Positions 1 through 7,371 of a DNA stretch of 12,284 nucleotides are shown here, piece after piece. The notes under the pieces are model-generated. The model was given only the letters and a program-made list of their open reading frames with translations. It searched no databases and was not told the DNA's origin. Made by a program: the position numbers and the translations under genes. Position 1 is the first letter of the stretch. Every line of letters starts with the position of its first letter. The stretch covers positions 1-12,284 of the forward strand of contig QNDV01000032.1 of the NCBI GenBank assembly GCA_003646045.1, read 5' to 3'. The DNA comes from a bacterium (GTDB taxonomy: Bacteria; Krumholzibacteriota; Krumholzibacteria; LZORAL124-64-63).

Positions 1-663
1 CCCCTGGCGGTACGGTCGTCCAGCCTGCTCGAGGACGCACTTGACCATCCTTTTGCCGGCGTCTACGGCACGAAGATGATCCCGAACAACCAGATCGACG
101 AGGACCAGCGCTTCCAGGCCTTATGCGCAGCCATCCGGTTCGTCTATGCAGCGACGTACCTGAAAACCGCTCAGGACTATTTTGACGGCTCGGGTCGCGA
201 TCATGCCGCCGAGAAGATGGCGGTCATTCTGCAGGAGGTGGTGGGTGACCGGCACGGTGACCGCTATTACCCTGTCATGTCCGGTGTGGCGAGATCATTC
301 AACTACTACCCCAGCGGTGCGGCCAAGCCCACCGACGGCGTGGTGAACCTGGCCCTCGGGCTGGGTCGCCAGATCGTGGACGGCGGTCTTTCCTGGGGTT
401 ATTCGCCGGCCTATCCAGCTGCGCCGCCGCCTTTCGCAGATGTGGGCGACCGGATGCGTAGCACCCAGACGACATTCTGGTCGGTGAACATGGGGACACC
501 GCCCCCACCGGATCCCATGCGGGAGACCGAGTACCTGGAACGGACCGACCTGGAGGTGGCGGCGGCCGACGGCGTGCTGGACCACCTGGTTTCGACTTAC
601 GACCCCCGCTCGGATCGTCTGCGCATGGGGTGCGCCGGTGTGGGCCCGCGGGTCCTGGATTTT

Positions 664-668
664 GCCCG
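664..668 (+). other. Frameshift site in the first ATP-grasp gene
   Basis: Upstream homology is in frame 1 through the GCC codon at 664-666, and downstream homology resumes with CCG at 666-668. A missing C in a short C run explains this. No classical X XXY YYZ slippery heptamer is visible, so programmed -1 frameshifting is unlikely. Confidence 0.75.
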
Positions 669-1370
669 ATCCTGGTGGGTGAGACCCTACCGGTGAACGG
701 ATTGCTCCAACGACTCTTTCCCCTGGCCGAGCGCACCGTCGGCTGTCCGGTGGAACTGGAGTTCGCCCTCGACAACGAGCCCGACTCCGGCGCCGGCTAC
801 CGCCTCTGTCTGTTGCAGATGAGGCCCATGGCGATTCCAACCGGCGACACGCGTGTTTCACCGGTGGACCTGACGGGCAGTGACGTATTGGTAGCAGCCG
901 ATCGGGCCATGGGATGCGGTACCCGACGGGATATCGTAGACATCGTCTACCTCAAACCCGATGCCTTCGCGGCCGCTGAAACCCCCGCAATCGCCCTGGA
1001 GATCGGCAGCTTCAACCGGATTCTGCGTACCGCGGGGCGGCCGTATGTACTGGTGGGCTTCGGTCGCTGGGGCAGCTCCGATCCCTGGTTGGGTGTACCG
1101 GTGGAATGGGGCCAGATCAGCGAGGCCAAGGTGATTGTCGAGACTTCGATCACGGGTATGAACCCGGACCCCAGCCAGGGCGCCCACTTCTTCCACAACC
1201 TGATCAGTTTCGGGGTATTCTACCTGACGGCCTCGACGGGAGGTGGTTCGGTCGAATGGAAATGGTTGGATGACCAACCGGCGGCCAACGAGTCGGACCA
1301 TGTTCGCCATGTACAATTGCCCGCACCGTTGAATGTACGTGTGGATGGGTTGGCCGGACTCGGTGTCATC

Positions 1371-1376
1371 GGGAGG
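1371..1376 (+). promoter_or_regulatory. Shine-Dalgarno of the second ATP-grasp gene, inside the end of the first
   Basis: GGGAGG lies 8 nt before the ATG at 1385. The ATG overlaps the stop of the upstream gene as ATGA (1385-1388), a usual layout for translational coupling. This fixes the start of the second gene. Confidence 0.8.
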
Positions 1377-1384
1377 AACGGACC

Positions 1385-4300
1385 ATGAACGATGCCAGGA
1401 ACCTGTTGGGCGCACTGCAGGAGCGCGCCAAGGAATTGAACTGCCTGTACCGGGTTGAACAGGCACTGGCCGGTGACTACAGCGACATATCCGAAGCTCT
1501 CGTGGATATTGTCGCGGTGATACCCCCCGGGTGGCAATATCCCGAAACCTGCGAGGCCCACGTACGGATCGAGGAGGAGGAATACGCGACGCCCGGCTAC
1601 CGCGAATCACCCTGGTTGCTGCGGGCGCCCATCATGGTGCAAGACGATGTCGTCGGCGAGCTGCGAGTCTGCTATCTGGCGCAGCGGCCGCCGGAGGACG
1701 ACGGTCCGTTTCTCGCGGACGAGGTGCGCCTGATCCACAGCCTGGCCGACCGCCTCGGTCATTGGGTCCTTTTCCGTAAACTGAAGAGCATGGGGCGCAA
1801 GTGGCGTGAGTTGGGACAGGACGACGGTTCCTCCGCGGGGGCAAACTGGCGGGTGCTGATCGAGCTGCTCAAGGAAACCGATGAGGCTCTTTTTGTCCGT
1901 GTAGCACGCAAGATGCTGAATCATCTGTGCGCCATCGGTGTGGTCGAAGCACAGGACATGCTGCGGGAAATCGACCTGGACTGGGATCCCCTGGACGACA
2001 AGACCGGCGAGGTGAATGTGCCGGAGCACCGGCTCGAGACCGATCGCTCGCTGCTGGTAGACGGCCGGCCCTTCAGGATTGCCGCCCGTCACCTGGCGGG
2101 CGAGGAGATCATCAAGCGGGTGCAGAAGTGGGTGCAGGCCGACAAGGCGAGCCAGTTCCTGAAGATTCTGGACAATCCGCGGTCGACGCTGGTGGAGGTG
2201 CGCGAGGCGTTGCGCCGTTTCAACCAGATAGTACCCCACGGCGAGGGTCTGCCCGAGTCCACGCTCAAGAGTGTACGGGTGGCACTCAGTCAGCGGGTAT
2301 TGACCGAGCAGCTGGATTTTGTCCAGACTGCCAAGGACGAGGTTTCGGTCGATTTCTTCATCGAGATTCTTGATCACATCGTCACCGGTACCGAAAGCCA
2401 TGGCAAATTGGGTGGCAAGGCAGCTGGTATGCTGCTGGCACACAGGGTGTTACAAAATCGCGGGGCCCAAGTGGCGGGCGAGGATGGCGCGGCTGACGAG
2501 GTGACCGGCCCCCTGGCCGACGTGCGCATTCCCCTGACCTGGTACGTGGCCTCGGACGCCGTGCTGGATTTCATCGCGTACAACGACCTTGATGACGTGC
2601 TGCACCAGAAATACAAGACCATCGACGAGGTACGGCGCGATTATCCCAACATTATCCGTCTCTTCAAGAACTCGACCTTTCCCCCGGCGCTGGTGCAGGG
2701 GTTGGCCGCGGCTCTCGACGACTTCGCAGAGGCACCTTTGGTGGTCCGTAGCTCGAGTCTGCTCGAGGATCGCGTGGGGACCGCGTTCTCCGGCAAATAC
2801 AAGAGCCTGTTCCTGGCCAACCAGGGCAGCAAGCAGGAGCGTCTGGCCGCGCTGCTCGACGCGGTGGCCGAAGTCTACGCGTCCATGTTCGGCCCGGATC
2901 CCATCCTGTACCGGCGTGAGCGCGGGGTGCTGGAGTTCGACGAGCAGATGGGCGTGCTCATCCAGCAGGTTGTCGGTGGACGATTGGGGGACTGGTTCTT
3001 TCCTTCCTTCGCCGGGGTTGCCTTCAGTCGCAACGAATTCCGCTGGTCGCCGCGCATCACCCGCGAGGATGGGCTCGTGCGTCTGGTGCCGGGGCTGGGT
3101 ACCCGGGCTGTCGACCGTACGGGCGACGATTACCCGGCACTGATCGTACCCGGCAAACCCGACCTGCGGGTGAATGTGGCAGTGGACGAGGTGATTCGCT
3201 ATTCGCCGCGGTGCCTGGATGTAGTGAATCTTGCCACCGGCACCTTCGACACCTTAGAGATACCGGATCTTCTGGAGACCACGGGCGGTCGCTATCCCGC
3301 CCTGTCCACGGTCTTCTGCCGGGTCGATGATGGACGCCTCACGCGACCGGTCAGCAACTTCATGGACAGCGCGCCCAGGAAACTGGTGGCGTGCTTCGAG
3401 GGGCTGCGCGGTAATTCCCCGTTCATCGCCCAGATCCGTGAAACCCTGCGCGTGCTCGAGGAGGCCCTCAAGTGTCCGGTCGATGTGGAGTTTGCCCACG
3501 ACGGTGAGCACTTGTACCTGCTGCAGTGCCGCCCCCAGAGCCAGTCTGATGCTGCGGCGCCCGCACCCATACCGCGCGATATCCCGGAGTCGGACGTTAT
3601 TTTCTCCGCGACGCGTTTCGTATCCAACGGTCGTATCGCGGATATCAACCATATCGTGTACGTCGACCCCGAGAGCTACGGTGCCCTGAGTAGCCGCAAC
3701 GAGATGAAGGCCGTGGGCCGCATCGTGGGTGAGCTCAACAAGCTGTTGCCGAAGAAGCAGTTCATTCTCATGGGGCCCGGGCGCTGGGGCAGCCGTGGCG
3801 ATATCAAACTCGGCGTCAGCGTTACGTATGCGGATATCAGCAATACGGCGATGCTCATCGAGATAGCCCGGCGTACCGGTGACTATGTGCCGGATGTGTC
3901 ATTCGGTACGCACTTCTTCCAGGATCTCGTCGAGGCGTCCATTGGCTACCTGCCCATCTACCCGGACGACGAGGGCATCATCTTCGGTGAGCGGTTCCTG
4001 CTGGGTGCGACCAACCTGTTGTCGGACCTGTTGCCGGCATACGCCCATCTTGCCGACGTGGTGAGGGTCATCGACGTACCGGCCGAGTCGTCGGAGCGGA
4101 CCCTGCGCGTCCTGTTGAACTCGGACCTGGACGAGGCCGTTGCCCACCTGGCTGAGCCAGGGACCCAGGCGCTGCCCATCGCGGCCCCGATCGAGTCGGC
4201 CGTCCGTGCACCTGATCGCCACTGGCGGTGGCGTCGACAGATGGCCGAGCGTATCGCCACGGAAATCGACCGTGAGCGGTTTGGAGTCGTTGCCGTCTAC

Positions 4301-4579
4301 CTGTTCGGTTCGGTGAAGAATGCCACGGCTGGTCCCGGCAGTGACATCGACCTGTTGCTGCATATCAATGCTGATGAGACCCAACGTGGCGAGCTCACGG
4401 ATTGGTTGGACGGCTGGAGCCGCTGTCTGTCGGAGTTCAACTACCAACGCACCGGTTACCGGACCGATGGGCTGCTGGATGTGCATCTCGTCAGTGACCA
4501 GGACATCATCGACCGATCCAGTTACGCAGTGAAGATCGGGGCGGTTACTGACGCGGCAGCGGAATTGTCGGGCGGGTAG
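1385..4579 (+). CDS. GAF-like / PEP-synthase-type ATP-grasp / nucleotidyltransferase fusion protein (1064 aa)
   Basis: Four regions are visible. Residues about 5-135 form a GAF-like sensor segment (ELNCLYRVEQ, then IPPGWQYPE) of the type also found in front of some histidine kinases. Residues about 150-330 are helical with no fold I recognise. Residues about 340-717 are the PPDK/PEP-synthase ATP-binding domain: GKLGGKAAG (340-348), RSSSLLED (455-462) and the terminal E702 with Q714-x-R716-P. Residues about 735-905 hold a module with MGPGRWGS (796-803) and a conserved GTHFF (H843). Residues about 945-1064 are a polymerase-beta-type nucleotidyltransferase: G975-S976, then D987-I-D989, and likely third carboxylate D1032. 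The phosphohistidine and PEP-binding domains of true PEP synthase are absent, so it should not make PEP. It probably phosphorylates or nucleotidylates an unknown target. It is coupled to the upstream paralogue by a 4-bp overlap. Domain calls are strong; function is open. Confidence 0.9.
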   Translation: MNDARNLLGALQERAKELNCLYRVEQALAGDYSDISEALVDIVAVIPPGWQYPETCEAHVRIEEEEYATPGYRESPWLLRAPIMVQDDVVGELRVCYLAQRPPEDDGPFLADEVRLIHSLADRLGHWVLFRKLKSMGRKWRELGQDDGSSAGANWRVLIELLKETDEALFVRVARKMLNHLCAIGVVEAQDMLREIDLDWDPLDDKTGEVNVPEHRLETDRSLLVDGRPFRIAARHLAGEEIIKRVQKWVQADKASQFLKILDNPRSTLVEVREALRRFNQIVPHGEGLPESTLKSVRVALSQRVLTEQLDFVQTAKDEVSVDFFIEILDHIVTGTESHGKLGGKAAGMLLAHRVLQNRGAQVAGEDGAADEVTGPLADVRIPLTWYVASDAVLDFIAYNDLDDVLHQKYKTIDEVRRDYPNIIRLFKNSTFPPALVQGLAAALDDFAEAPLVVRSSSLLEDRVGTAFSGKYKSLFLANQGSKQERLAALLDAVAEVYASMFGPDPILYRRERGVLEFDEQMGVLIQQVVGGRLGDWFFPSFAGVAFSRNEFRWSPRITREDGLVRLVPGLGTRAVDRTGDDYPALIVPGKPDLRVNVAVDEVIRYSPRCLDVVNLATGTFDTLEIPDLLETTGGRYPALSTVFCRVDDGRLTRPVSNFMDSAPRKLVACFEGLRGNSPFIAQIRETLRVLEEALKCPVDVEFAHDGEHLYLLQCRPQSQSDAAAPAPIPRDIPESDVIFSATRFVSNGRIADINHIVYVDPESYGALSSRNEMKAVGRIVGELNKLLPKKQFILMGPGRWGSRGDIKLGVSVTYADISNTAMLIEIARRTGDYVPDVSFGTHFFQDLVEASIGYLPIYPDDEGIIFGERFLLGATNLLSDLLPAYAHLADVVRVIDVPAESSERTLRVLLNSDLDEAVAHLAEPGTQALPIAAPIESAVRAPDRHWRWRRQMAERIATEIDRERFGVVAVYLFGSVKNATAGPGSDIDLLLHINADETQRGELTDWLDGWSRCLSEFNYQRTGYRTDGLLDVHLVSDQDIIDRSSYAVKIGAVTDAAAELSGG

Positions 4580-4583
4580 AGCG

Positions 4584-5450
4584 TCAGACGGACAGCAGCT
4601 CGCGGGTGGCGTCCTGCGGTCGGGCCGGGTCGAATCGCACGAGGGCCAACCCGGTACGGTAATGGGCGCCACTGAAGCAATGTGTCGCGGCGAATCCGTC
4701 GCGCCAGTCCCCGCTGAGGCGAGCGGTCTCGTGGACGTGGCCGTGCAGGGTGATCCGCGGCTGCCGCCGCTCGATGAAACGGCGCACGGCGATGCTGCCC
4801 ACGTGTGGATCTAGGGGCACGTGATCGATGGTGCGCCCGTCGAGATCAGCCCAGTCAAGTCTGGTGTCGTATGGTGGCGTATGGAACAGCCACACCGCAT
4901 CCGCCTGGTCATCATCGCCCGCCAAGGCTTCCAACTCTTCCTTGATCGTGGTCCAGCGCATATCCCGCGCGGTCAGCTCATCCGTGCGCTGGCCCTCCTC
5001 CGGCGATACGCACCCCGGGTCCACGAACCGCGATACATCGTACCTCTCCCAGTCCTTCAGCAGGAACGGTGTGGGGGGTACACAGTTGTATCCGTAGACG
5101 GGAACGCTGCCCCACTCGACGCGGCGGCCGTGGATATATTCCCACAGACCATCTTCCTGGCAGGTCCGCAGATCAGACTCCCAGGCTGCCGGGTCGTCGT
5201 TGCCCAGGATCAGGAAGACGCGGATGCGCCCGGCGGTGCGACGACGGAGTTCCGCGAATCCCGGGGCCAGGATTCCGCTGACAAAGTCGGCGCCGGCACC
5301 TGCGGTGTCCCATGAACGGTCCATGGCATGGGGGAAGAGGTCGCCGCCCAGGAAGATAGCGTCGGGTAGTTCGGCGGCCGCGGCTCGCCACAGGGCCCGG
5401 TAACGACCGACGTGGCCATGGAGATCGGAGGTAAAGAATGCGCTGGGCAC
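4584..5450 (-). CDS. Calcineurin-like metallophosphoesterase (288 aa)
   Basis: This is a di-metal phosphoesterase with the family motifs in order: D9-L-H11, G-G-D37, G-N84-D-D, H190 in LFHTPPY, and L-H-G-H238-V-H240. These supply the metal ligands. GNDD replaces the more common GNHD. Length is normal for a single-domain enzyme, and there is no signal peptide or membrane segment, so it should be cytoplasmic. Substrates in this superfamily range from nucleotides to phosphoproteins and cannot be read from sequence. The GTG start at 5448-5450 is supported by GGAGG at 5459-5463, 8 nt upstream. The stop lies only 4 nt from the stop of the convergent nucleotidyltransferase fusion gene. It follows the aminotransferase gene on the same strand, with 63 nt and a hairpin between them, so co-transcription is possible. 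Confidence 0.88.
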   Translation of the reverse strand: MPSAFFTSDLHGHVGRYRALWRAAAAELPDAIFLGGDLFPHAMDRSWDTAGAGADFVSGILAPGFAELRRRTAGRIRVFLILGNDDPAAWESDLRTCQEDGLWEYIHGRRVEWGSVPVYGYNCVPPTPFLLKDWERYDVSRFVDPGCVSPEEGQRTDELTARDMRWTTIKEELEALAGDDDQADAVWLFHTPPYDTRLDWADLDGRTIDHVPLDPHVGSIAVRRFIERRQPRITLHGHVHETARLSGDWRDGFAATHCFSGAHYRTGLALVRFDPARPQDATRELLSV

Positions 5451-5458
5451 GGGCGCGG

Positions 5459-5463
5459 CCTCC
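5459..5463 (-). promoter_or_regulatory. Shine-Dalgarno deciding the GTG start of the phosphoesterase
   Basis: GGAGG on the minus strand sits 8 nt before the GTG. No in-frame ATG lies at the start, so this site supports the GTG choice. Confidence 0.7.
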
Positions 5464-5474
5464 AGGTGGGGGTG

Positions 5475-5504
5475 GGCGGAACCGGCGCGTCGGCCGGTTC
5501 CGCC
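5475..5504. terminator. Perfect 12-bp hairpin between aminotransferase stop and phosphoesterase start
   Basis: GGCGGAACCGGC and its exact reverse complement GCCGGTTCCGCC are separated by a 6-nt loop (GCGTCG). It begins 9 nt past the aminotransferase stop on the minus strand. No T-run follows on that strand, so it is not a classical intrinsic terminator. It could attenuate read-through, stabilise an mRNA end, or separate translation of the two genes. Confidence 0.55.
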
Positions 5505-5513
5505 CGGTTCGAT

Positions 5514-6708
5514 CTAGCTGTCGAGCTGCTTGAACACCTTCTCGACCCTCTTGAAGGCCCAGTTCAGGTCCTTCTTGGTCGCCACCAACGGCGGCGCAAA
5601 GCGGATGACGTTCTCGTGGGTCTCCTTGCACAGCACGCCCAGGTCCATCAGTGCCTCACAGTAGGGGCGGGCCGGACGATCCAGCACCAGGCCGATGAAC
5701 AGCCCGCGGCCCCGGACCTTCTTGATGCTCTTGGACTTCAGGCCCTGCAGCTTCTCGATGAACCAGGGTCCCAGCTTGGCGCTGTTTTCCACCAATTTCT
5801 CCTCGACCAGCACCTTCAGCGCTTCGCGGGCCACGGCCATACCCAGGGGGTTGCCGCCGAAGGTCGAGCCGTGCACGCCCGGCGTGAACACGCCCATGAC
5901 CTCGTCGTTGGCGAGGAAGGCCGAGACGGGGTTGAAGCCGCCGCTGAGGGCCTTGCACGACGGCGTCAAGCCTGACGCCGTCGTGCTCATAGGCGAAGGG
6001 CTTGCCCGTGCGTCCGAGGCCCGACTGGATCTCGTCGGCGATGAACAGGACCTTGTTCTTCCGGCAGAGGGCGGCGGCCTTCTTCAGGAAGCTCTTGGGC
6101 GGGATGTTGATGCCCGCCTCGCCCTGTATCGGCTCCACCAGGAAGGCGCAGGTGTTGGGCGTGATGGCTTTCTCGAGAGCCTTGGCATCGCCGAAGGGGA
6201 TGACCTTGAAGCCGGGGGTAAAGGGGCCGAAGCCGTCCTTGTAGGCTTCCTCGGTGCTGAAGCCCACGATGGTGGTGGTGCGGCCGTGGAAGTTGTCGGC
6301 GCAGACGATGATCTCGGCCTTGTTCTTCCCGATGCCCTTTATCTTCTCACCCCACTTGCGGGCGGCCTTGATGGCGGTCTCTACGGCCTCGGCACCCGAG
6401 TTCATGGGCAGTACGCGGTCATATCCCGTCAGCTCGCAGATCTCCTGGCAGAACAGGGGCAACTGGTCGTTGCGGAAGGCGCGGCTGGTGAGGGTGACCT
6501 TGGCGGCCTGGCGACGCAGCGCCTTGAGGATGCGCGGGTGACCGTGACCCTGGTTCACGGCGCTGTAGGCCGCGAGAAAATCCATGTAGCGTTTGCCTTC
6601 GACGTCTTCGACCCAGACGCCCTCGGCCTTGCTGATAACGATGTCGAGCGGGTGGTAGTTGTGGGCTCCGAAGCCGTCCTCGATGGCGATGAGCTTGTCC
6701 GTCTTCAT
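5514..6708 (-). pseudogene. rocD: Ornithine aminotransferase, frameshifted by an apparent 5-nt deletion
   Basis: The product would be a class-III PLP-dependent aminotransferase converting ornithine and 2-oxoglutarate to glutamate semialdehyde and glutamate (arginine and proline metabolism, cytoplasm). The N-terminal segment has [13 protein letters not shown] (about residues 13-25), [22 protein letters not shown] (103-112) and the PLP-site [12 protein letters not shown] (225-236). That frame is lost after [10 protein letters not shown]. Homology resumes one frame over at KALSGGFNP, whose K is the expected PLP lysine (about 254 after correction), then [11 protein letters not shown] and RGRGLFIGL to the stop at 5514-5516. 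The family pattern 'V-L-G-K-A-L-S-G-G' is missing L-G, which fits a 5-nt loss around 5954-5955. As written no active enzyme is made. The ATG at 6706-6708 has AGGAGG 6 nt upstream. Real inactivation and assembly error cannot be told apart here. The family call is very secure. Confidence 0.92.
5955..5986. repeat. Perfect 14-bp inverted repeat at the aminotransferase frameshift
   Basis: GCACGACGGCGTCA (5955-5968), a 4-nt spacer (AGCC), and the exact reverse complement TGACGCCGTCGTGC (5973-5986). It lies within the coding region: one arm encodes H-D-G-V and the other D-A-V-V, both plausible for the family. The missing bases lie directly at the 5955 end of the hairpin. Confidence 0.9.
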
Positions 6709-6714
6709 GGCAAA

Positions 6715-6720
6715 CCTCCT
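6715..6720 (-). promoter_or_regulatory. Shine-Dalgarno of the ornithine aminotransferase gene
   Basis: A consensus AGGAGG lies 6 nt before the ATG at 6708. It fixes the start and rules out the longer in-frame extension upstream. Confidence 0.85.
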
Positions 6721-6741
6721 CCTGGATGTCGTGACCCGTAC

Positions 6742-6774
6742 GGCGGGACCGGAGTGATCCGGAAATGGCCCGCC
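6742..6774. other. Nested hairpin in the aminotransferase leader
   Basis: GGCGGG (6742-6747) pairs with CCCGCC (6769-6774). Inside it, CCGGA and TCCGG (6749-6753 and 6758-6762) close a 4-nt loop. It sits about 20 nt upstream of the aminotransferase Shine-Dalgarno on the minus strand. It may be a leader structure; I recognise no riboswitch class. Confidence 0.4.
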
Positions 6775-6928
6775 CGGCGGATTCGTGCTGGTAGAAACCG
6801 CGGCCCGGCAGCAAGGCCGGCAACGGCGCGGAGTCCGCCCAAAGATAGCTTCGTATCGCGCCAAGTCCAGTCCAGACAGGGCCCCGGAGCCACGCTGGCG
6901 GGTGCTCCGATTTTTCTTCATTTATAAC

Positions 6929-6957
6929 TTGAAAAACAAAAGTACTTCTGTTATTAA
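6929..6957 (+). promoter_or_regulatory. Candidate sigma-70-type promoter facing the winged-helix gene
   Basis: TTGAAA (6929-6934), a 17-nt spacer and TATTAA (6952-6957), within the only clearly AT-rich patch of the intergenic region. It would start transcription near 6964 and give the downstream gene a leader of about 400 nt. Housekeeping promoters in this lineage may differ from the E. coli consensus. Confidence 0.45.
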
Positions 6958-7170
6958 AGTATAAGTCGGCGGTGAGAGTTCGGGTGTGGAAAAGGAATTC
7001 CCATCGGAACGATTCACCTCGCACGAACCCCGAGCCAAGTGAAGGGTTCAGGTCTGCCGACGCGGTGGCGCCGGGTCCCGACGGAACGCAGGACCCCCGA
7101 CAGGGGCTGGAGAAGGATCTCCGGGCGGCTGCAGGAGACGGTAAATGGTCCTGGGTGCCAGCCGTCCCTC

Positions 7171-7219
7171 GTCACCACCGCGCCACACGGAGGCGGCGCG
7201 AGCAACCGGTGGTTTTGAC
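7171..7219. repeat. Nested inverted repeat in the regulator leader
   Basis: ACCACCG (7174-7180) pairs with CGGTGGT (7207-7213), and CGCC (7181-7184) pairs with GGCG (7192-7195). GTC (7171-7173) and GAC (7217-7219) could extend the base across a TTT bulge. It directly precedes the larger hairpin at 7229. Confidence 0.4.
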
Positions 7220-7228
7220 CCCGGGGCA

Positions 7229-7272
7229 GACTCGCTCCAGGCGGCGGCACGGCGGCCGCCGCCTGGAGAGTC
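7229..7272. repeat. Strong hairpin upstream of the winged-helix gene
   Basis: A 14-bp perfect stem (7235-7248 with 7255-7268) closes a 6-nt loop. A further 4-bp GACT/AGTC stem (7229-7232 with 7269-7272) sits below a 2-nt bulge. No T-run follows on either strand, so it is not an obvious intrinsic terminator. It begins about 140 nt before the regulator's ATG and would be in its leader if the 6929 promoter is used. Confidence 0.65.
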
Positions 7273-7371
7273 ATTGTGGACACGTTCCGCGGACCATGGA
7301 AAGCGTAGCGATCCCCACCGCAGGGAGGCGGGGGAGGAACGCGCCGCAGCGCACGCACGGCAGGGAGGCCG

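Larger units (their letters stand above)
1..1388 (+). pseudogene. PEP-synthase-type ATP-grasp protein, 5'-truncated by window edge, one-base frameshift near 666
   Basis: The reading frame is open from base 1, so the gene starts left of the window. It begins inside the ATP-binding domain of the PPDK/PEP-synthase N-terminal family: an RSSSLLED motif (codons 5-12) matches residues 455-462 of the next protein. A 'QEVVGDRHGD' block and a conserved 'LGLGRQIVDG' follow. This frame stops at 696. Homology continues one frame back from base 666: 'GPRVLDFA' (frame 1) joins 'PILVGETLP' (frame 3), then 'CPVELEFAL', 'LLQMRP' and 'FGRWGSS', ending at the TGA at 1386-1388. One extra C in the GCCC at 664-667 would restore one frame. 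The C-terminal part carries the same GRWGS...HFF module as its neighbour but lacks the nucleotidyltransferase domain. No phosphohistidine domain is seen. It may be a true pseudogene or a sequencing error. The family and the frameshift are clear; the function is unknown. Confidence 0.85.
6709..7371. other. Long intergenic region without a convincing gene
   Basis: The region separates the divergent aminotransferase and winged-helix regulator genes. Open frames inside it translate to Arg/Pro-rich, low-information sequence and overlap each other on both strands, as expected for GC-rich non-coding DNA. It holds an AT-rich patch (about 6911-6962) with a plus-strand promoter-like site, and several inverted repeats, the strongest at 7229-7272. 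Confidence 0.6.

Noticed and set aside
660..675. Programmed -1 ribosomal frameshifting in the first ATP-grasp gene
   Set aside because: No slippery heptamer is present, and the neighbouring paralogue encodes the same region in one frame.
1..4579. Annotation of the two plus-strand genes as phosphoenolpyruvate synthase (ppsA)
   Set aside because: No phosphohistidine motif and no PEP/pyruvate barrel is seen, so the enzyme name would be misleading.
5950..5990. Programmed +1 frameshifting in the aminotransferase gene
   Set aside because: A +1 shift would still leave out the conserved L-G before the PLP lysine, and the hairpin is upstream of the shift point on the mRNA, not downstream.
6709..6921. 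In-frame N-terminal extension of the ornithine aminotransferase
   Set aside because: The consensus AGGAGG and ATG at 6708 match the family start. The extension has no resemblance to the family and crosses the leader hairpin.
6905..6990. Minus-strand promoter for the aminotransferase in the AT-rich patch
   Set aside because: TATAAA- and TATACT-like boxes exist on the minus strand, but no -35 match is found at 16-18 nt spacing. A promoter probably exists but I cannot place it.
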